DNA of 64,000 nt. Origin: Lotus japonicus (taxonomy: Eukaryota > Streptophyta > Magnoliopsida > Fabales > Fabaceae). This document shows, piece by piece, positions 11,106-23,580 of the stretch (position 1 is its first letter; the number at the start of each line of letters is the position of its first letter). The DNA lies in NCBI RefSeq assembly GCF_012489685.1, contig NC_080041.1, positions 34,275,780 to 34,339,779 on the forward strand, given 5' to 3'. Made by a program: the position numbers and the translations under genes. Below the pieces are notes generated by a model that saw only the letters and a list, made by a program, of their open reading frames with translations, searched no databases and was not told where the DNA came from.

Positions 11106-12412
11106 CTTGCCACATTCCTCTTACGAACATCTCTGAGATGGAACATTCACCAACACAACCACACCTCAAAGGAGGAATGGTTTTACACAAAAATAGTTAT
11201 TTTTATAGTGTAATTTTATGGTAACTGGATGTTTAAAGCAGCATGCATATAAGAAATGAATGAAATATATATAATTAAATAAATAATAAGTTATTAAATG
11301 TATAAAGTATCATTAAATATGTTTTAGATACTTTTATCAAATAATATTTAATATATACAAATACATAATTGACCAATAAGTAAATATATAAAAGTATTAT
11401 TTAAAATTAATAATTAATAACTAATTTTAATATTTTATATTTCTATCATATATAAAAAGTTGTATTTAAAGGCTTATATTCATTAGTTCATAGTGTCATG
11501 TGTGAACTTTGATTGCACGTCATAGAAGGTAAAAGAGGAGTCACCTTTCTATGAACGATATAGAGAGAAAAAAAAAACCAGCTCAGAAAAATTGTCCAAC
11601 TACACTTGTTTTTTTTGTTTTGTTCTCTATCTTTTCTCGTCTTAAAATGGTGACTTATCTATCTCCTTTATGCTCTACGATTAAGTCCAAAATTGAGTGC
11701 ACCATTTCAATAAATGTTGCTCTTAGAGTGGATATGTTTATTTTCGATCTTTTAATTGGTTTATTGGGTAGGGATATTGAGTAGTTCGAGACATGATTGT
11801 TTGAGTCATTTTCACAATAATCTATCATTTAAAAAATAGTGCTTTCCTAGGAGTTAATAATTACAAGAATTAAATGTTTAACCAATAAAAATTAATGAAT
11901 AAGTTTATCCTATCTATTTAACTTAAAACTCGTATAATTAATATTACTAACCACAAGGGGTGTCACAAGTGTACATGTGCATTTTTTTAAGGGATTTCGC
12001 CTAGGCTTCTGGCTCGGGTTTGATCCCCTCTGAGGTAAAAAATAATACCGTTGTGGCCAGGGACATCACTATCGTCTCCCAAGCCAGATTAGTCACGTGG
12101 GGCCCCTTTCCCCTGTGGAGACTGGTGGCCAAAGGATAAAAAAAATATTACTCCTTAAATTCAAAGCTTCTCACCTTATTTTTAAGTTCCTTCTCGTTGA
12201 GCTTTTTCCGTCATATCATTTTATTTCATCAATTATACCTTTATTTCACCTAATTCACAATTATGCAATACAATTAACATAAAAATAAAAAAGATAAAAA
12301 GCACCAAAAAGAGTTTAAAACAATTTTGCACATATCAACAAGGAATCAAGGATTCACAATTAGTTCAAAAAAAAAAGACAAACAAGGATTTACTATTATG
12401 TAGTACTATAAA
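11106..12412. other. AT-rich intergenic stretch, possible SINE-like remnant
   Basis: No gene supported. Near 12010-12130 a GC-richer island contains GGTTTGATCCCC, like a tRNA-type B box, but no A box or target duplication was found, so a SINE origin is only a possibility. Confidence 0.35.
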
Positions 12413-12640
12413 CTAGATATTATACCCGTGCGTTGCACGGATTTATTTACGATATTTTTGAATATTATATGAAAATTACTATAGTGTAATTATATAAATA
12501 ATAAATATTAAAATATTTCATCAATATAAATATAACAGAAAAAATTATTGTGTTTAGACATCTAAATATATAGTATTAGAGTTTCTTTGATGCATTAAAT
12601 TACTTGTATTAGAGTTATCTTTATGTGAATAAAGGATATT
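12413..12640 (-). mobile_element. Helitron 3' end fragment (copy A)
   Basis: On the minus strand it ends with a short hairpin (ACCCGTGC stem class, 12424-12442) followed eight bases later by CTAG, the usual plant Helitron 3' terminus. The first 220 bp closely match copy C at 29772-30000. It is interrupted at about 12640 by a LINE 3' end. Confidence 0.75.
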
Positions 12641-13561
12641 TTTTTTTGAAAATGAAAATATTATTAAAAATGAACCAAACATATATAAGATACAATAGAA
12701 ACCCATACAAAGTACCAAACCTTGCTTCCGCTTAAGCAACACAACCTAAAAACGCAAAATTGGCAACAACGAAATTTTAAGAGAGTGCCTCATTAAAACC
12801 TTGCTAAGAAAAACCCAATGGGAAAAAACCCAGCAAGAAAAAAGAGTACAACAAACTTAAGATAGCCAATTTTACTCTCCTAAAAAAAACCCCAACCAAT
12901 AACCACATTCAATCCAAATAACATATGACATCACCATTAATTAACCAAAAGACTAACACCATCACACCCAGAACATGTTAACAGATTCAAAATTCCTTCT
13001 CAACCACCCAAGGCATCAAATTGATACGCCATCCAAGTCACTAAGTGTTATTTTTGAAAATAACAAGGAGTGTGATCCAAACTCCCACACTGCTACCCAA
13101 CAATCACACACTTCCAGACCATGCCTTTATCCTGCTACCAAGTCTCACTGCTGCTGAACAAAAAAGCACCTTACGGGAAGGTCAAATACCATCATGGAAA
13201 ATAAAGAGCCAAAATTGATTGTTCCACATGCCAATACCTACTCGACAAACTCTACCTCTACCGCTTTTATCACAACTCCCCTCATCCACGACCGTCCTAA
13301 CCCCTTGCCATTTCGCACCTGCAACACCCTTGCAAAAATTAGGTTCTGTATCGAGAAGCAAACTGCTCCGCCAAGCCCTGAATCGCAATTTCCTCTGGGC
13401 AATCAAGAAGCATCCCTGCATTCAGGCACCTTACCAACGCACGCCGAGCTCGGGTCTGCACCCCCTGTGGACCGTACAGATCAAGCTGCAACGAATCCCC
13501 AAAATTACCTAGCTTTGTTGCCTCTGAGTTCATATGTGTTTTCCGCGGCCTTCCCCGCGGT
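12641..13561 (-). mobile_element. LINE 3'-end remnant
   Basis: On the minus strand the sequence finishes TTTTCATTTTC followed by an A run at 12640, as in plant L1-type LINE tails, and it breaks into Helitron copy A. Short ORFs up to about 13580 on both strands show no domain I can name. The 5' boundary is uncertain. Confidence 0.5.
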
Positions 13562-13578
13562 CAGGGGCGGAGGCAGGA
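13562..13578. mobile_element. hAT-like terminus, split by the Ty3 insertion
   Basis: CAGGGGCGGAGGCAGGA is a typical hAT-type terminal sequence. The Ty3 element at 13579-21992 is inserted here; CAGGA (13574-13578) is repeated at 21993-21997 and the terminus then continues as ATTTCGGGAAGGGGGG. Confidence 0.55.
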
Positions 13579-14390
13579 TGTAACACCCCGATTTCCAGGT
13601 GTCACTTTAGTAACTCAAAAATAAACTTTACACGAAAAACGAGTATTTTTTTTTTCTTTTCAAATGTATAAAAGAGATTGAAAAATAAAGACATAACCCA
13701 GCAAACTAAACTAACCGATGTACAACATATATACACATGTACAGCCTCAGCTGCACTCCCACGTCACGCGTACTCGCAGTGACTCCAAAGTAGTGTGCCC
13801 GTAAGCAAATATGTACAGATCCAGAAGTGTGAGTAAAAGTCATAAATACAATCCTCCATGAGTAAGTCAGCCTCAAAATGGCCTAAGTAAAGACCCCTAT
13901 AGTCCGATTGACTCACTTTGATCCCTCAGTAAGAGAACCACACAAAAAGTCATGCGTCGGGAACCTACCCTGTCCCAAAAGCAAAACAAATCAGAGCTCT
14001 ACACAAAATATGACGCTGCCTAACCTACCCTCCCAGTACCGCTCAAAGCTCCTCCTCCTCCTCTTCGTCGCTCGGCGAGTAGCTGTCGACGTCGGTGTCG
14101 GAGTCAGAGTCCACCGTGATCATCTCGGTATCCAAGTCCACAACCTCCTTCCTAACTGTCCTGCGAACAACCCTAGTCGAGCCCATCTCAACATCTACCT
14201 CCTCAGTAAGGACATCCTCCTCCACCACACGAACCGGGGGTTCCACACGGTAGCCGCGCGGTGGAGTAAACGTAAAACGACGAGAGGCAGATGGAACAAC
14301 AGGCTCCCTCTTCGGCTCCACGAGCCTCGAGGAAGACGCAACGTCGGTAGGATCGACAGCAGTAGCAGGAAGTGGCGCGACATGTGCATC
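13579..14390 (-). repeat. Truncated left LTR of the second Ty3 element
   Basis: Matches 18193-19004 of the right LTR. It contains the 3' half of the LTR ORF without the nonsense codon seen in the right copy. It ends at a deletion junction at about 14390-14420. Confidence 0.92.
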
Positions 14391-17300
14391 AAAAGCAAAA
14401 CGAATCAGAGCTCTACACAATGTAAACTTCGGATCACGATCAGACACAATACTCGTCGAAACTCCGTGTAGTCTCACAATCTCAGCCAACTTTTCCACGT
14501 TGTAAGTAGTTCTCACTGGTAGAAAATGCGCTGACCTGGTCAAACGGTCCACGATTACCCAAATCGAATCGTGTCTCTTCTGTGTTCTTGGCAATGCCAC
14601 CACAAAATCCATGGAGATACTATCCCATTTCCATTCTGGCATGTCTAAACTCTGTAACATACCGGCAGGTCTCTGATGTTCTACCTTAGCCTTCTGACAA
14701 GTCAAACATGCAGCTACATACTCGGCCACTTGTTTCTTCATTCCCGGCCACCAGAAATTCAGTTTCAAGTCTTGATACATCTTTGTCATTCCAGGATGAA
14801 TGCTCCACTTGCTCTTATGTCCTTCATCCATAATCAGCCTTCTCAATTCTGGGTTGTTAGGTACACAAACTCTGTCCTTGCATCGTAGGATGTTGTCAGT
14901 TCTTATCTTGAACTCCGGGTCTTTCCCTTGAATCACTAAATTCCTCTTCTCTAGCAGAAACACATCTTGCAATTGTCGCTCTCTAATCTCTTCCATCAAT
15001 CCACTGGCGATTCTGATCATACCAAACTTCAACATTCCCTCAGACGGTGTCACACCCAAACTCATATCTCGAAATTGTTCCAGCAACTCCAGCTCTTTAA
15101 CCATCATTGACGATACATGCATCTTCCTACTCAAAGCATCAGCAACTACATTTGCCTTCCCAGGGTGATATTGCAGCACAAACTCGTAGTCCTTGATGAA
15201 CTCCATCCATCTTCGTTGTCTCATGTTCAGCTCCTTCTGATCGAACAAGTATTTAAGACTCTTGTGATCGCTAAATATCGTGAAAGTACAACCATAGAGG
15301 TAATGCCTCCAGATTTTGAGCGAAAACACAATGGCAGCTAACTCCAGGTCGTGAGTCAGGTAGTTCTTCTCCTGAGTCTTCAACTGTCTCGAAGCATAAG
15401 CCACCACTTTCCGATGTTGCATCAGTACACATCCCAAGCCTTGATGTGAAGCATCACAGTAGACCTCATAAGGTTCCTCCGGTTGTGGCAAAATAAGCAC
15501 AGGTGACGTCGTCAAACGTTCCTTCAGAGTCTGAAAACTTGATTCACACGCCTCAGTCCATGCAAAAGGTTGATCCTTCCTCGTAAGTTGAGTCAAAGGT
15601 CCAACAATCATGGCAAATCCCTCAATGAAGCGTCTATAATATCCAGCTAAACCCACAAAACTTCTGATTTCTGTCACTGTCTTCGGTTGTTCCCAAGCCA
15701 AAACAGTCTCCACTTTCGCTGGATCCACAGCTATACCTTCCTTTGAGATAACATGGCCTAAGAAGTTGACTTCCTCAAGCCAGAATTCACACTTGGAAGG
15801 GTTCGCGTACAGCTTTTTCTCTCGCAACACTTGTAAAACTTGGCGCAAATGTCCTTCATGTTCCTTGGCGTCCTTCGAATAGATCAGAATGTCATCGATA
15901 AACACCACTACAAACCGATCCAAGAACTCATGAAAGATGCGGTTCATGTAGTCCATGAAAACAGCAGGTGCATTCGTCACTCCAAACGGCATCACTAGGT
16001 ACTCGTAGTGTCCGTAGCGAGTTCTGAAAGCAGTCTTCGGTATATCCTCAGTCTTCACTCTGATTTGATGATAGCCAGACTTCAAGTCTATCTTGGAGAA
16101 TACAGCAGCCCCCCGTAGTTGATCCATCAAATCATCTATCCTCGGTAACGGGTATCTGTTCTTGACCGTCGCCTTGTTGAGTTGTTGATAGTCCACACAT
16201 AATCTAGACTTTCCGTCTTTCTTCTTGACTAAAAGCACTGGCGCTCCCCACGGTGAGACACTTGGTCGAATGAATCCCTTTGCCGAAAGATCCTCTAACT
16301 GAGACTTCAACTCTACTAGCTCTGCAGGTGCCATACGGTAAGGTGCGATCGAAATCGGTCCGGTTCCGGGTACAATGTCGATCACGAATTCTACGTCGCG
16401 TACTGGCGGTAATCCAGGTACGTCTCCAGGAAAAACATCAGCGAAGTCTCGAACCACCGGAATACCATGAACATCTGAGTCCTTCCTTCCCTCCAGACTT
16501 AGCAATGAAGAGTACTTCTGAATGCCCTCGCTCAACGATGCACTAATGTGGTTAGTAGAAAGGTACTCGAAAAGATCCGAGTCGGGGAACACCACTTTCT
16601 TTCGACTACAGTCCAAAAGACAATGGTAGTGGGATAACCAATCCATCCCTAGGATTACATCTAGGTTTTTAAGGGGTAAGCATACTAGATTGGCATGAAA
16701 AGTCCTATCTCTATATACTACTGAACAGTGCATGCATGCGGCATTAGCAAGTAGGGTCCTAGCAGGTGTAGTTACCATAAGATCAAAACTCAAAGCAGTA
16801 ATAGGCAGATTCAATCTTGATACGCAATCCTTAGAGACAAAAGAATGAGTTGCACCAGAATCAAAGAGTACAGTTAGAAGGTAACCGTCAATTTCACATT
16901 CCCCTCTGATCAAGCCATCCACTCCTTCAGCATCTTCGCCATCCATTGTATAAACTCTTCCCCTCGCAGCTAGGCGTTTTCCACTATTCACAAACGGTTC
17001 AGCCTTAGGTGCCTTGCAGTCCACAGCCAGATGCCCGGGTCGATCGCAGTTGTAGCATCTTTGGTGGTGTTGTGCAACTGCTTGCATAGTGCCCGACTGC
17101 TCCACACCTGAAACAAGTCACTTCACGGTTTGGGGTACGGTTTCCCGACCCTCCAGAAGCAGCAGCAGTAGCCGTCGGCTTGTAAGATCCTGGGGTAAAC
17201 CCTCTCCCCGCAGGACGTTGATATGGTTTCTTCGCCTGAAATCTTCCCCTTCCTTGAAAACTCTGAGGTGTCGACCTTACTGGTCCTCCAGCTCCAGCCC

Positions 17301-17984
17301 TGTTCAATCTCCTATTCTTCATCAGCTCTACCTTTGTAGCCTTCTCAACCAATGCCTGAAACCGCACAATCCCTAATGGTCTCACTGAGTCCTCAATATC
17401 AGCCCTCAGTCCCCTCACAAAGCGCTTGCACATATAGGGTTCATCAACTTGATCACGGAAAAATCGAAAGTGTTTGGCCAAGGATTCCAACTTAGCAGCA
17501 TATTCCGGAATAGTCATGCTCCCTTGACGAAGAGTCAGAAACTGCGCTTCACGCTCGTCACGAGCACTATCAGGAAAATGCTTCTCCAGAAAAGCAGCAC
17601 GAAATGAATTCCAGTTCACCTCCACATGGTTTGCCTCCATAATCCCTCTGGCACCCCTCCACCAGTACTCAGCATCATCCAACAGCAGAAAGGTTGCCAT
17701 CCCCACCTTACCTCCCACAGTAGTCTTAGCACACCAAAGATCTTCTCTATCTCCTCGATCCAAAGATCCGCTTTGTCCGGGTCAGTACCGCTCGAGAACT
17801 TAGGTGGATCCTGTCTCCTGAAGTCATTCAGCCCCTTGTTCTGGTCCAGAGTCACCTCCCTCTGACGCTGGTGTTGATCACGCGCTTCCTCCGCAGCACA
17901 CCTCTGAGCGTTGTCATTCGCTTGATTAGTCATCGCCTGTGCCATAGTGGCCATCATCTCAGCTAGCTGATTCGTGTTCACCAT
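14043..17984 (-). pseudogene. Gag-pol of the second Ty3 element, frameshifted, fused to the LTR ORF
   Basis: Gag starts at 17984 (MVNTNQLAEMM) about 190 bp from the primer site. It shifts frame near 17720 and again near 17080, so capsid-like (17.0-17.75 kb), zinc knuckle ([14 protein letters not shown], then [14 protein letters not shown]) and pol are in different frames. From 17105 a 1,020-codon frame holds protease (LFDSGATHS), RT (FIDD), RNase H (VYCDASHQG), the integrase finger and two of three core acidic residues ([14 protein letters not shown]). It then runs at about 14420 straight into the LTR ORF and ends in a poly-Glu tail. The catalytic Glu region and chromodomain are gone. Confidence 0.92.
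14391..14420. other. Templated filler at the deletion junction
   Basis: Thirty bases copy 13977-14006 with one mismatch (position 14402). They lie exactly between LTR sequence and integrase sequence, where the right LTR diverges. Confidence 0.75.
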
Positions 17985-18177
17985 CGTCTGTTACCCCATG
18001 GAAACTGTTAGTCCTAAACGTACGATAGCACCAGAAGACTATTCCTTATGATCAAGTAACAATGCAATCAATTAGAACGAAAATCGCTCTGCAGAAAATG
18101 AATTTTCACTCTTTGCAGAGTCACACAACCTAACACAGAAGACCTATTCCTCAAAGACTCCCAAAAGACTCAACTAA

Positions 18178-18189
18178 GCTCTGATACCA
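18178..18189 (-). other. Primer-binding site, tRNA-iMet type
   Basis: TGGTATCAGAGC on the minus strand, three bases from the right LTR. It is the same primer class as the first element. Confidence 0.92.
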
Positions 18190-18654
18190 CAATGTAACAC
18201 CCCGATTTCGAGGTGTCACTTTAGTAACTCAAAAATAAACTTTACGCGGAAAACAGGTATTTTTTTTTCTTTTCAAATGTATAAAAGCGATTGAAAAATA
18301 AAGACATAACCCAGCAAACTAAACTAACCGATGTACAACATATATACACATGTACAGCCTCAGCTGCACTCCCACTCACGCGCACTCGCAGTGACTCCAA
18401 AGTAGTGTGCCCGTAGGAAAATATGTACAGATCCAGAAGTGTGAGTAAAAGTTATAAATACAATCCTCCATGAGTAAGTCAGCCTCAAAATGGCCTAAGT
18501 AAAGACCTCTATAGTCCGACTTACTCACTGTGATCCCTCAGTAAGAGAACCACACAAAAAGTCATGCGTCGGGAACCTACCCTGTCCCAAAAGCAAAACA
18601 AATCAGAGCTCTACACAAAATATGACGCTGCCTAACCTACCCTCCCAGTACCGC

Positions 18655-19311
18655 TCAAAGCTCCTCCTCCTCCTCTTCGTCGCTCGGCGAGTAGCTGTCG
18701 ACGTCGGTGTCGGAGTCAGAGTCCACCGTGATCATCTCGGTATCCAAGTCCACGACCTCCTTCCTAACTGTCCTGCGAACAACCCTAGTCGAGCCCATCT
18801 CAACATTTACCTCCTAAGTAAGGACATCCTCCTCCACCACACGAACCAGGGGTTCCACACGGTAGCCGCGCGGTGGAGTAAATGGAAAACGGCGAGAGGC
18901 AGATGGAACAACAGGCTCCCTCTTCGGCTCCACGAGCCTCGAGGACGACGCAACGTCGGTAGGATCGACAGCAGTAGTAGGAAGTGGCGCGACATGTGCA
19001 TCAACATCAGCCTCGATCTCGGATGGGTCCTCGTCATCAGATGAAGATGAAGGTGGTGCAGGTGGTCCTCGACCAGTGCCTGGTCCACAGCGAACTGAAG
19101 GCGGCAAGTTGAAGCTCAGCTCCATGCGTCGTAGAACTCCCCTCGTCAGACGTCCACGCTCGTCAGTATGATCCTCCATGACCCTTCCCCGGTACGTCGC
19201 CCGATGATCCACTGCATCGATCACCCAAGCGGTTGGGGCGTGTCTGTCCACCAACTCAAACCTGATCCCCCCCGAAGGAGAGACCATTGAAAACCAGTCC
19301 GCCATCGACAT
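18655..19311 (-). pseudogene. LTR-encoded ORF of the second family, one nonsense codon
   Basis: ATG at 19311 (MSMADWFSMV) directly follows a CAG acceptor. An N-terminal RFEL...AW block resembles the first family's ORF and the remnant at 61.9 kb. It is followed by a Ser/Asp/Glu-rich stretch (SSSSDDED), a [10 protein letters not shown] motif, and an acidic C-terminus (DSDSDTDVD, then EEEEEEL). A TAG near 18815 interrupts this copy; the left LTR has Glu there and reads through, which is why the pol fusion ends in the full tail. Function unknown. Confidence 0.55.
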
Positions 19312-20439
19312 CTGGCAGTAGGCCGACCGCCCAAACACAAACATGAAACCAAAGCTAATGCGCTAGGGTCAACTCACGGAATAAAGTAATTTATACATAC
19401 AACTTGTGATTGGGGTATATATATATATATATATATAGATAATCCTAGCATGTTTTCGGCTCTAACAATGCTTCGACAATTCAGATAACATACAATTCCA
19501 ATCAGGATGAATGTATGCGTGAAATGTAATTCAATATGATCCGGATAGTTCAATTTGGGATGGGCACCACGAGTCTGCCCAACACAGGCCTAGTGTCGAC
19601 AACTCTGCTCGGGTGTCACTTACAAACCCATGCATAGTCGAATCAGCCCCAACCACCCTAGGTCGTGCCACTCTGCCCGCTATGCCGAAGATACATCCAT
19701 GTGTTCTTCGATGAAGGCCGTCCCAACCTTCGTGAAGCCTTCCCAACTTCACCGAGGCCCAATCTTTCGATCGTACAAACCTCGAATGTATGCATGATGC
19801 AATATGGTTAGCCAAACATCGAATCGTCCTCCCAACGCAAGTGTTTAGCTTAATTCTCAAATTCAAAACCCAAGAGTTTAATGCCGACCCTACGACATAA
19901 CTCCAATAACAAGAGTACCCAAGTACTCGGTGACTTTCCCTCGTCACCGTGGCTCACCCCCGTGATGTCCACCACTTCTCCAAAACCCACGACAAAGTCG
20001 ACTTTTCCCCGTCTTTCGCAATCATTTTCCCATTGAGATTCCCTATGGTTTATTCGTTAATGAAAACGTTTCGAATTTAATTAGTCAAGTTATGAGTTTA
20101 GTTCTTGAATACTAAGTTTCCTAAAGTCTCTAGTTACCAAGATTCTATTTTTTCTAAGTTTGCCAAAAATCCACCAAACGTAAATCCCGGGGAAAGTCTA
20201 AGTATACCAACGAATGGCTAAGTCCCAAACCCCGTGTTTAGACTTGCCTAGGGTTGTTCATCCAACCCGAAAGATCAACAGGAATCAATTTAGTGATTCT
20301 TCGACATAACAATAAATATCATAAGTTATGAAAATGACATAACAATAAATCATCAACATAACCAATATCAAAATCATACATAAGTCGAATTTATCGACGC
20401 CTATCATGCAATCTTAACTAATAGGTAAGTTGCCCTAAC
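19312..20439 (-). other. Probable leader intron in the second LTR
   Basis: Donor CGAG|GTTAGG on the minus strand (exon ends at 20440) and acceptor CTGCCAG at 19314-19312, directly before the ORF ATG. The donor flank AGGTTAGGGCAACTT resembles AGGTGAGGGCACTT in the first family. Splicing is inferred. Confidence 0.45.
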
Positions 20440-21292
20440 CTCGAGTTGTTCCAGCCTCGCGGTATAGGTTCTCCACACACAGTTGCTCCGTAGATCCCAA
20501 AGTTCCTTCAACTGAACCTCGGAGAAAACAAAGCAGAAATCCATACCAAATCGATTAGCTCGATCACACACAATTAATTAACGATAGACAAAGCATTTAA
20601 AGCTTCAGAGTACAACAATCGAACACGAGAGGACGAGTTATCGAAAAACGAAAACCTTCCCCCCCTAAACATGCTCACGGCCCTAAGAGAAAAAGGGTTC
20701 CGGCGCTTTTTCTTCGATCTAAATTTATTCCTAGGTAGTTTTAGGGTAAAACTAGGATAAAGAAACTGTCGGAAAAATTTTAGAACAACCGGGTCAAAAT
20801 ACGGCTACTCAGGGGCGTTTTGGTCCAAAATAAAAGCTCAAAAACTCAAAGTTAAAACTTCGGAAAACAAATTTGATGGCAACTAATCCTAAAGGCACTA
20901 AGTCGGATTATGACTTTTCGACATTAAAGTTTCAATATGTGCGCAAAAAGGGTTTTTACACAGTTTTTCATATCTTTGACAACTCGATCGAAATCGGCGA
21001 ATATCGGCGAATGTTCTAGGTTGTTGGGCAAGCATAGAAGGTATATCAACAGAAAAATCAGGAAAATCGGACATTTTTACGAAAAGCTCGAAACTTTGAG
21101 CACAGAAATAGCTAAAGAAACGCGACAAAAAGAGTGATCAGAGGTAAGAATCAAGCAAGTTACCTCGATGTCGTGAAATAGAGACAAACAGCTCGAAGAT
21201 CGGTCAAGAATCGGCGAAGTTCTTCCTTCCTCCTTTCTCTCCTCAACTCGCGGCCTCAATGGAAGTTATGGGTAAGATTTTTGATTTTTTTA

Positions 21293-21302
21293 CTATTTAT
21301 AG
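21293..21302 (-). promoter_or_regulatory. LTR TATA box
   Basis: CTATAAATAG on the minus strand, about 690 bp into the LTR, the same word and nearly the same offset as in the first family. Confidence 0.6.
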
Positions 21303-21992
21303 GAGAGTGAAATCGCGGGAAAATGAAAATTTTGCGATTCCGATTTTTGCAGCACGTTCATCGGTGAATTCTAAGCCAGATTCTGGCGACAGAATTCCAG
21401 AACTCAAAACAGGTTTCTTGAATTTGGGAAAAACGATCCAAAAGCGGTATAAGTTAATTTGCCCCGAAAAACTACTTTTTGCTGTGAAGGTCAGACGACA
21501 AAACTTCGTTCTGAAGAAAGATTGGAAACGTCGAAAGAAATCTGGTAAAACGGATGGAAACTTCGTTAAAAGCTCCGAATAGAAAAAGTCTTCATTCAGT
21601 GATTGAATTTAGGGTTTTTGAAGAAAAGAAATTAGCGTCGTCGGACTTCCGAGAAGTGAATCCTATCGTGCGTACAGTCCAGGGTTCCGAAATGAAACAC
21701 TGGTCGAAGGAAAAATAAAGAGAACTTTTTATTTTTCCAAGGATTTGAAATTTCGCTTAGACATTGCTTTAAGAGCGGAATTAGCCTATTCTGGACACTC
21801 TCGCCATAAGGCGGGTGTGCAGACGACTCGCACTAACTCCTAAAATCTCTATGGTACTATCCTCAAGCAATTCCTGAACTTTCTTCTTCATTGAACTTTC
21901 CCAAACGGTAAACTCCTGTCACGCTTACACTGATTCTACGCGTGAGTCGGAAATTAAACTTTAAATCCAGTTCTGCAAATCCGGGTCTTACA

Positions 21993-22340
21993 CAGGAATT
22001 TCGGGAAGGGGGGACTAAGATCTAAAGGAATATATTTTGTAAGAAAATTTCAATTCTTAAAAAAAGGAATTTGCCAAGAAAAAACATAGGATTAACAAGA
22101 TAATCTAAAATTCGTGGACGCTTTCTAGGATCACGAATCAAAGCATCAATATTGATTATTTCATGTTCAATCCTCAAAGCTTTTGAAGGAGGTGGTTGGA
22201 TAAGTTGCTCTACGGTTGATTGTGTTGGTTGTCCAACTTCAACGATATTTGAAACATTAATATCTATGGAAGTTGGTGAAACAAATGAAGGAAAACAATT
22301 TGAGTAAAACAACACAATGTGCAAATAAAAGATAAATTAT
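21993..22340 (-). pseudogene. hAT-type (TTF zinc finger) transposase N-terminal remnant
   Basis: After the hAT terminus resumes, the minus strand codes for about 100 residues from 22324 with a DALIRDPRKRP...DY segment. That is typical of the start of TTF-type zinc-finger hAT proteins, just before the zinc finger. The rest of the transposase is missing. A C-terminal piece of a similar protein lies at 41.4-41.9 kb on the plus strand. Confidence 0.5.
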
Positions 22341-23580
22341 ATAGTAAAGCTATCACAGCATGTCTTTCGAGCGTATTGAGGCTGTCACCGCTATAAGTGT
22401 ACTAAAAAGGCAGGCATCTCTCTATTAATTAAGCTATAACGTCCATATTCTGAAAAGTGCTATAGATATGGAAAGAAAAGCAATTGGTGGAGTGTTGGAA
22501 ACAAAATTGATTATCACTTCTTTTTCAAGTAAAACACAAGCACCACAAATTCTATCACATATAATAAGACCAATTAAGTAATAAAAAAGAGAATTGAACC
22601 AATAAATTCAAGTTTGAACTCATGAAAATTTGAATATTCATAAAAAGTCATACATGAGAAAGTGAAGAGCAAGAGAGAAAATTGAGAGGTTCTAAATGTT
22701 GTATCACCTAAACAAAATCCCTTATTCTCTTGTCTAGTTTGAGTTGTTTTTTAATTAAACAAATCCAAACAAGACAATTAACTTTTCTTTTCTTTACCTT
22801 GTTTTTTCCTTTCTCTCTTCTATTTCCTTCCCTCTACTCGCTTCTGTTAATCAAATCACGGCTTCACTATTATAGTATTATTATCCTAATGTTATGCTTT
22901 TTAAATAGTATAACTTTGGATGTATGGTCCCATTACATGTGATTATTAAAAGGAAATAAAAAAAAGAGAGGTGTTGTGTTGTGTTGTGTTGTGTTGTGTT
23001 GTGCTGTGTGTATCTTCTATCCTACAATTGAAGGTTTTGAAATCACTGTTCATGCACCAACCTTACTATGCTAGCCTCCCTATGGTATTCTCCTTTTTCT
23101 ATTGCTACGGCTTCCCTATACGGCTATACTGCTGTTCGTTTACCTCATCCTCTCCTCATAGCAAATTTAAATTTTCCGTCACTGACACCTACGCCTGCCC
23201 TCTCACTGCGAAAATGTGACAGCTGCCTCCTCCCCTATCCATGGCACAGGTCTCCTATATGAATCGTCCTTCCCTATCTCCTTGGGTTGTCCAGAACCTT
23301 CTCCCCCTAATAGCCACCTCCCAAGCTATTATTTACACTAAGCCCAAAAACAACCTATGTTGTACTTGTCCTCTTCTATCCCTTTTTTCCTCCTATGCTC
23401 TCCCTATGCCATACACATCTTTTTTCTGCGTTTCTTGCATACTCCCTAATTCGGAGTTACCTACAACTTGCAAATTCCAGCTTTCCGATGTCTTTGACAG
23501 GTTGTGTGCCTACACTCCCTCCCCTACACTCCCTCTTCATCTTCTTTACAGCTTGACTGATTTGATGGAGTGCCTATAAA
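22341..23580. other. Non-coding, with a TGTTG microsatellite
   Basis: No gene supported. A (TGTTG)n run lies at about 22970-23004. The short plus-strand ORFs after it (23.0-23.6 kb) overlap one another in different frames and resemble no family I know. Confidence 0.4.

Larger units (their letters stand above)
13579..21992 (-). mobile_element. Second Ty3/gypsy (Tekay-like) element, complete ends, internally deleted
   Basis: Flanked by a perfect 5-bp duplication CAGGA (13574-13578 and 21993-21997), so both outer ends are original. The right (5') LTR is 3.8 kb; the left LTR keeps only 812 bp. The missing block spans the integrase C-terminus, the purine tract and about 3 kb of the left LTR. LTR overlap differs at a few per cent by eye, so it is older than the element at 1093-9508. 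It is related to that element: same primer site, same pol order, same LTR plan. Confidence 0.95.
18193..21992 (-). repeat. Right (5') LTR, 3.8 kb
   Basis: On the minus strand it runs from TGTAAGACCCGG to GGGGTGTTACA, the same termini as the first family, although the body is largely different in sequence. It contains a TATA box, a leader, a probable intron and the LTR ORF. A (TA)n run lies at about 19413-19437. Confidence 0.93.

Noticed and set aside
13908..14471. Plus-strand ORFs over the truncated LTR (and 18622-19044)
   Set aside because: Antisense to the acidic tail of the LTR ORF; low-complexity codons open both strands.
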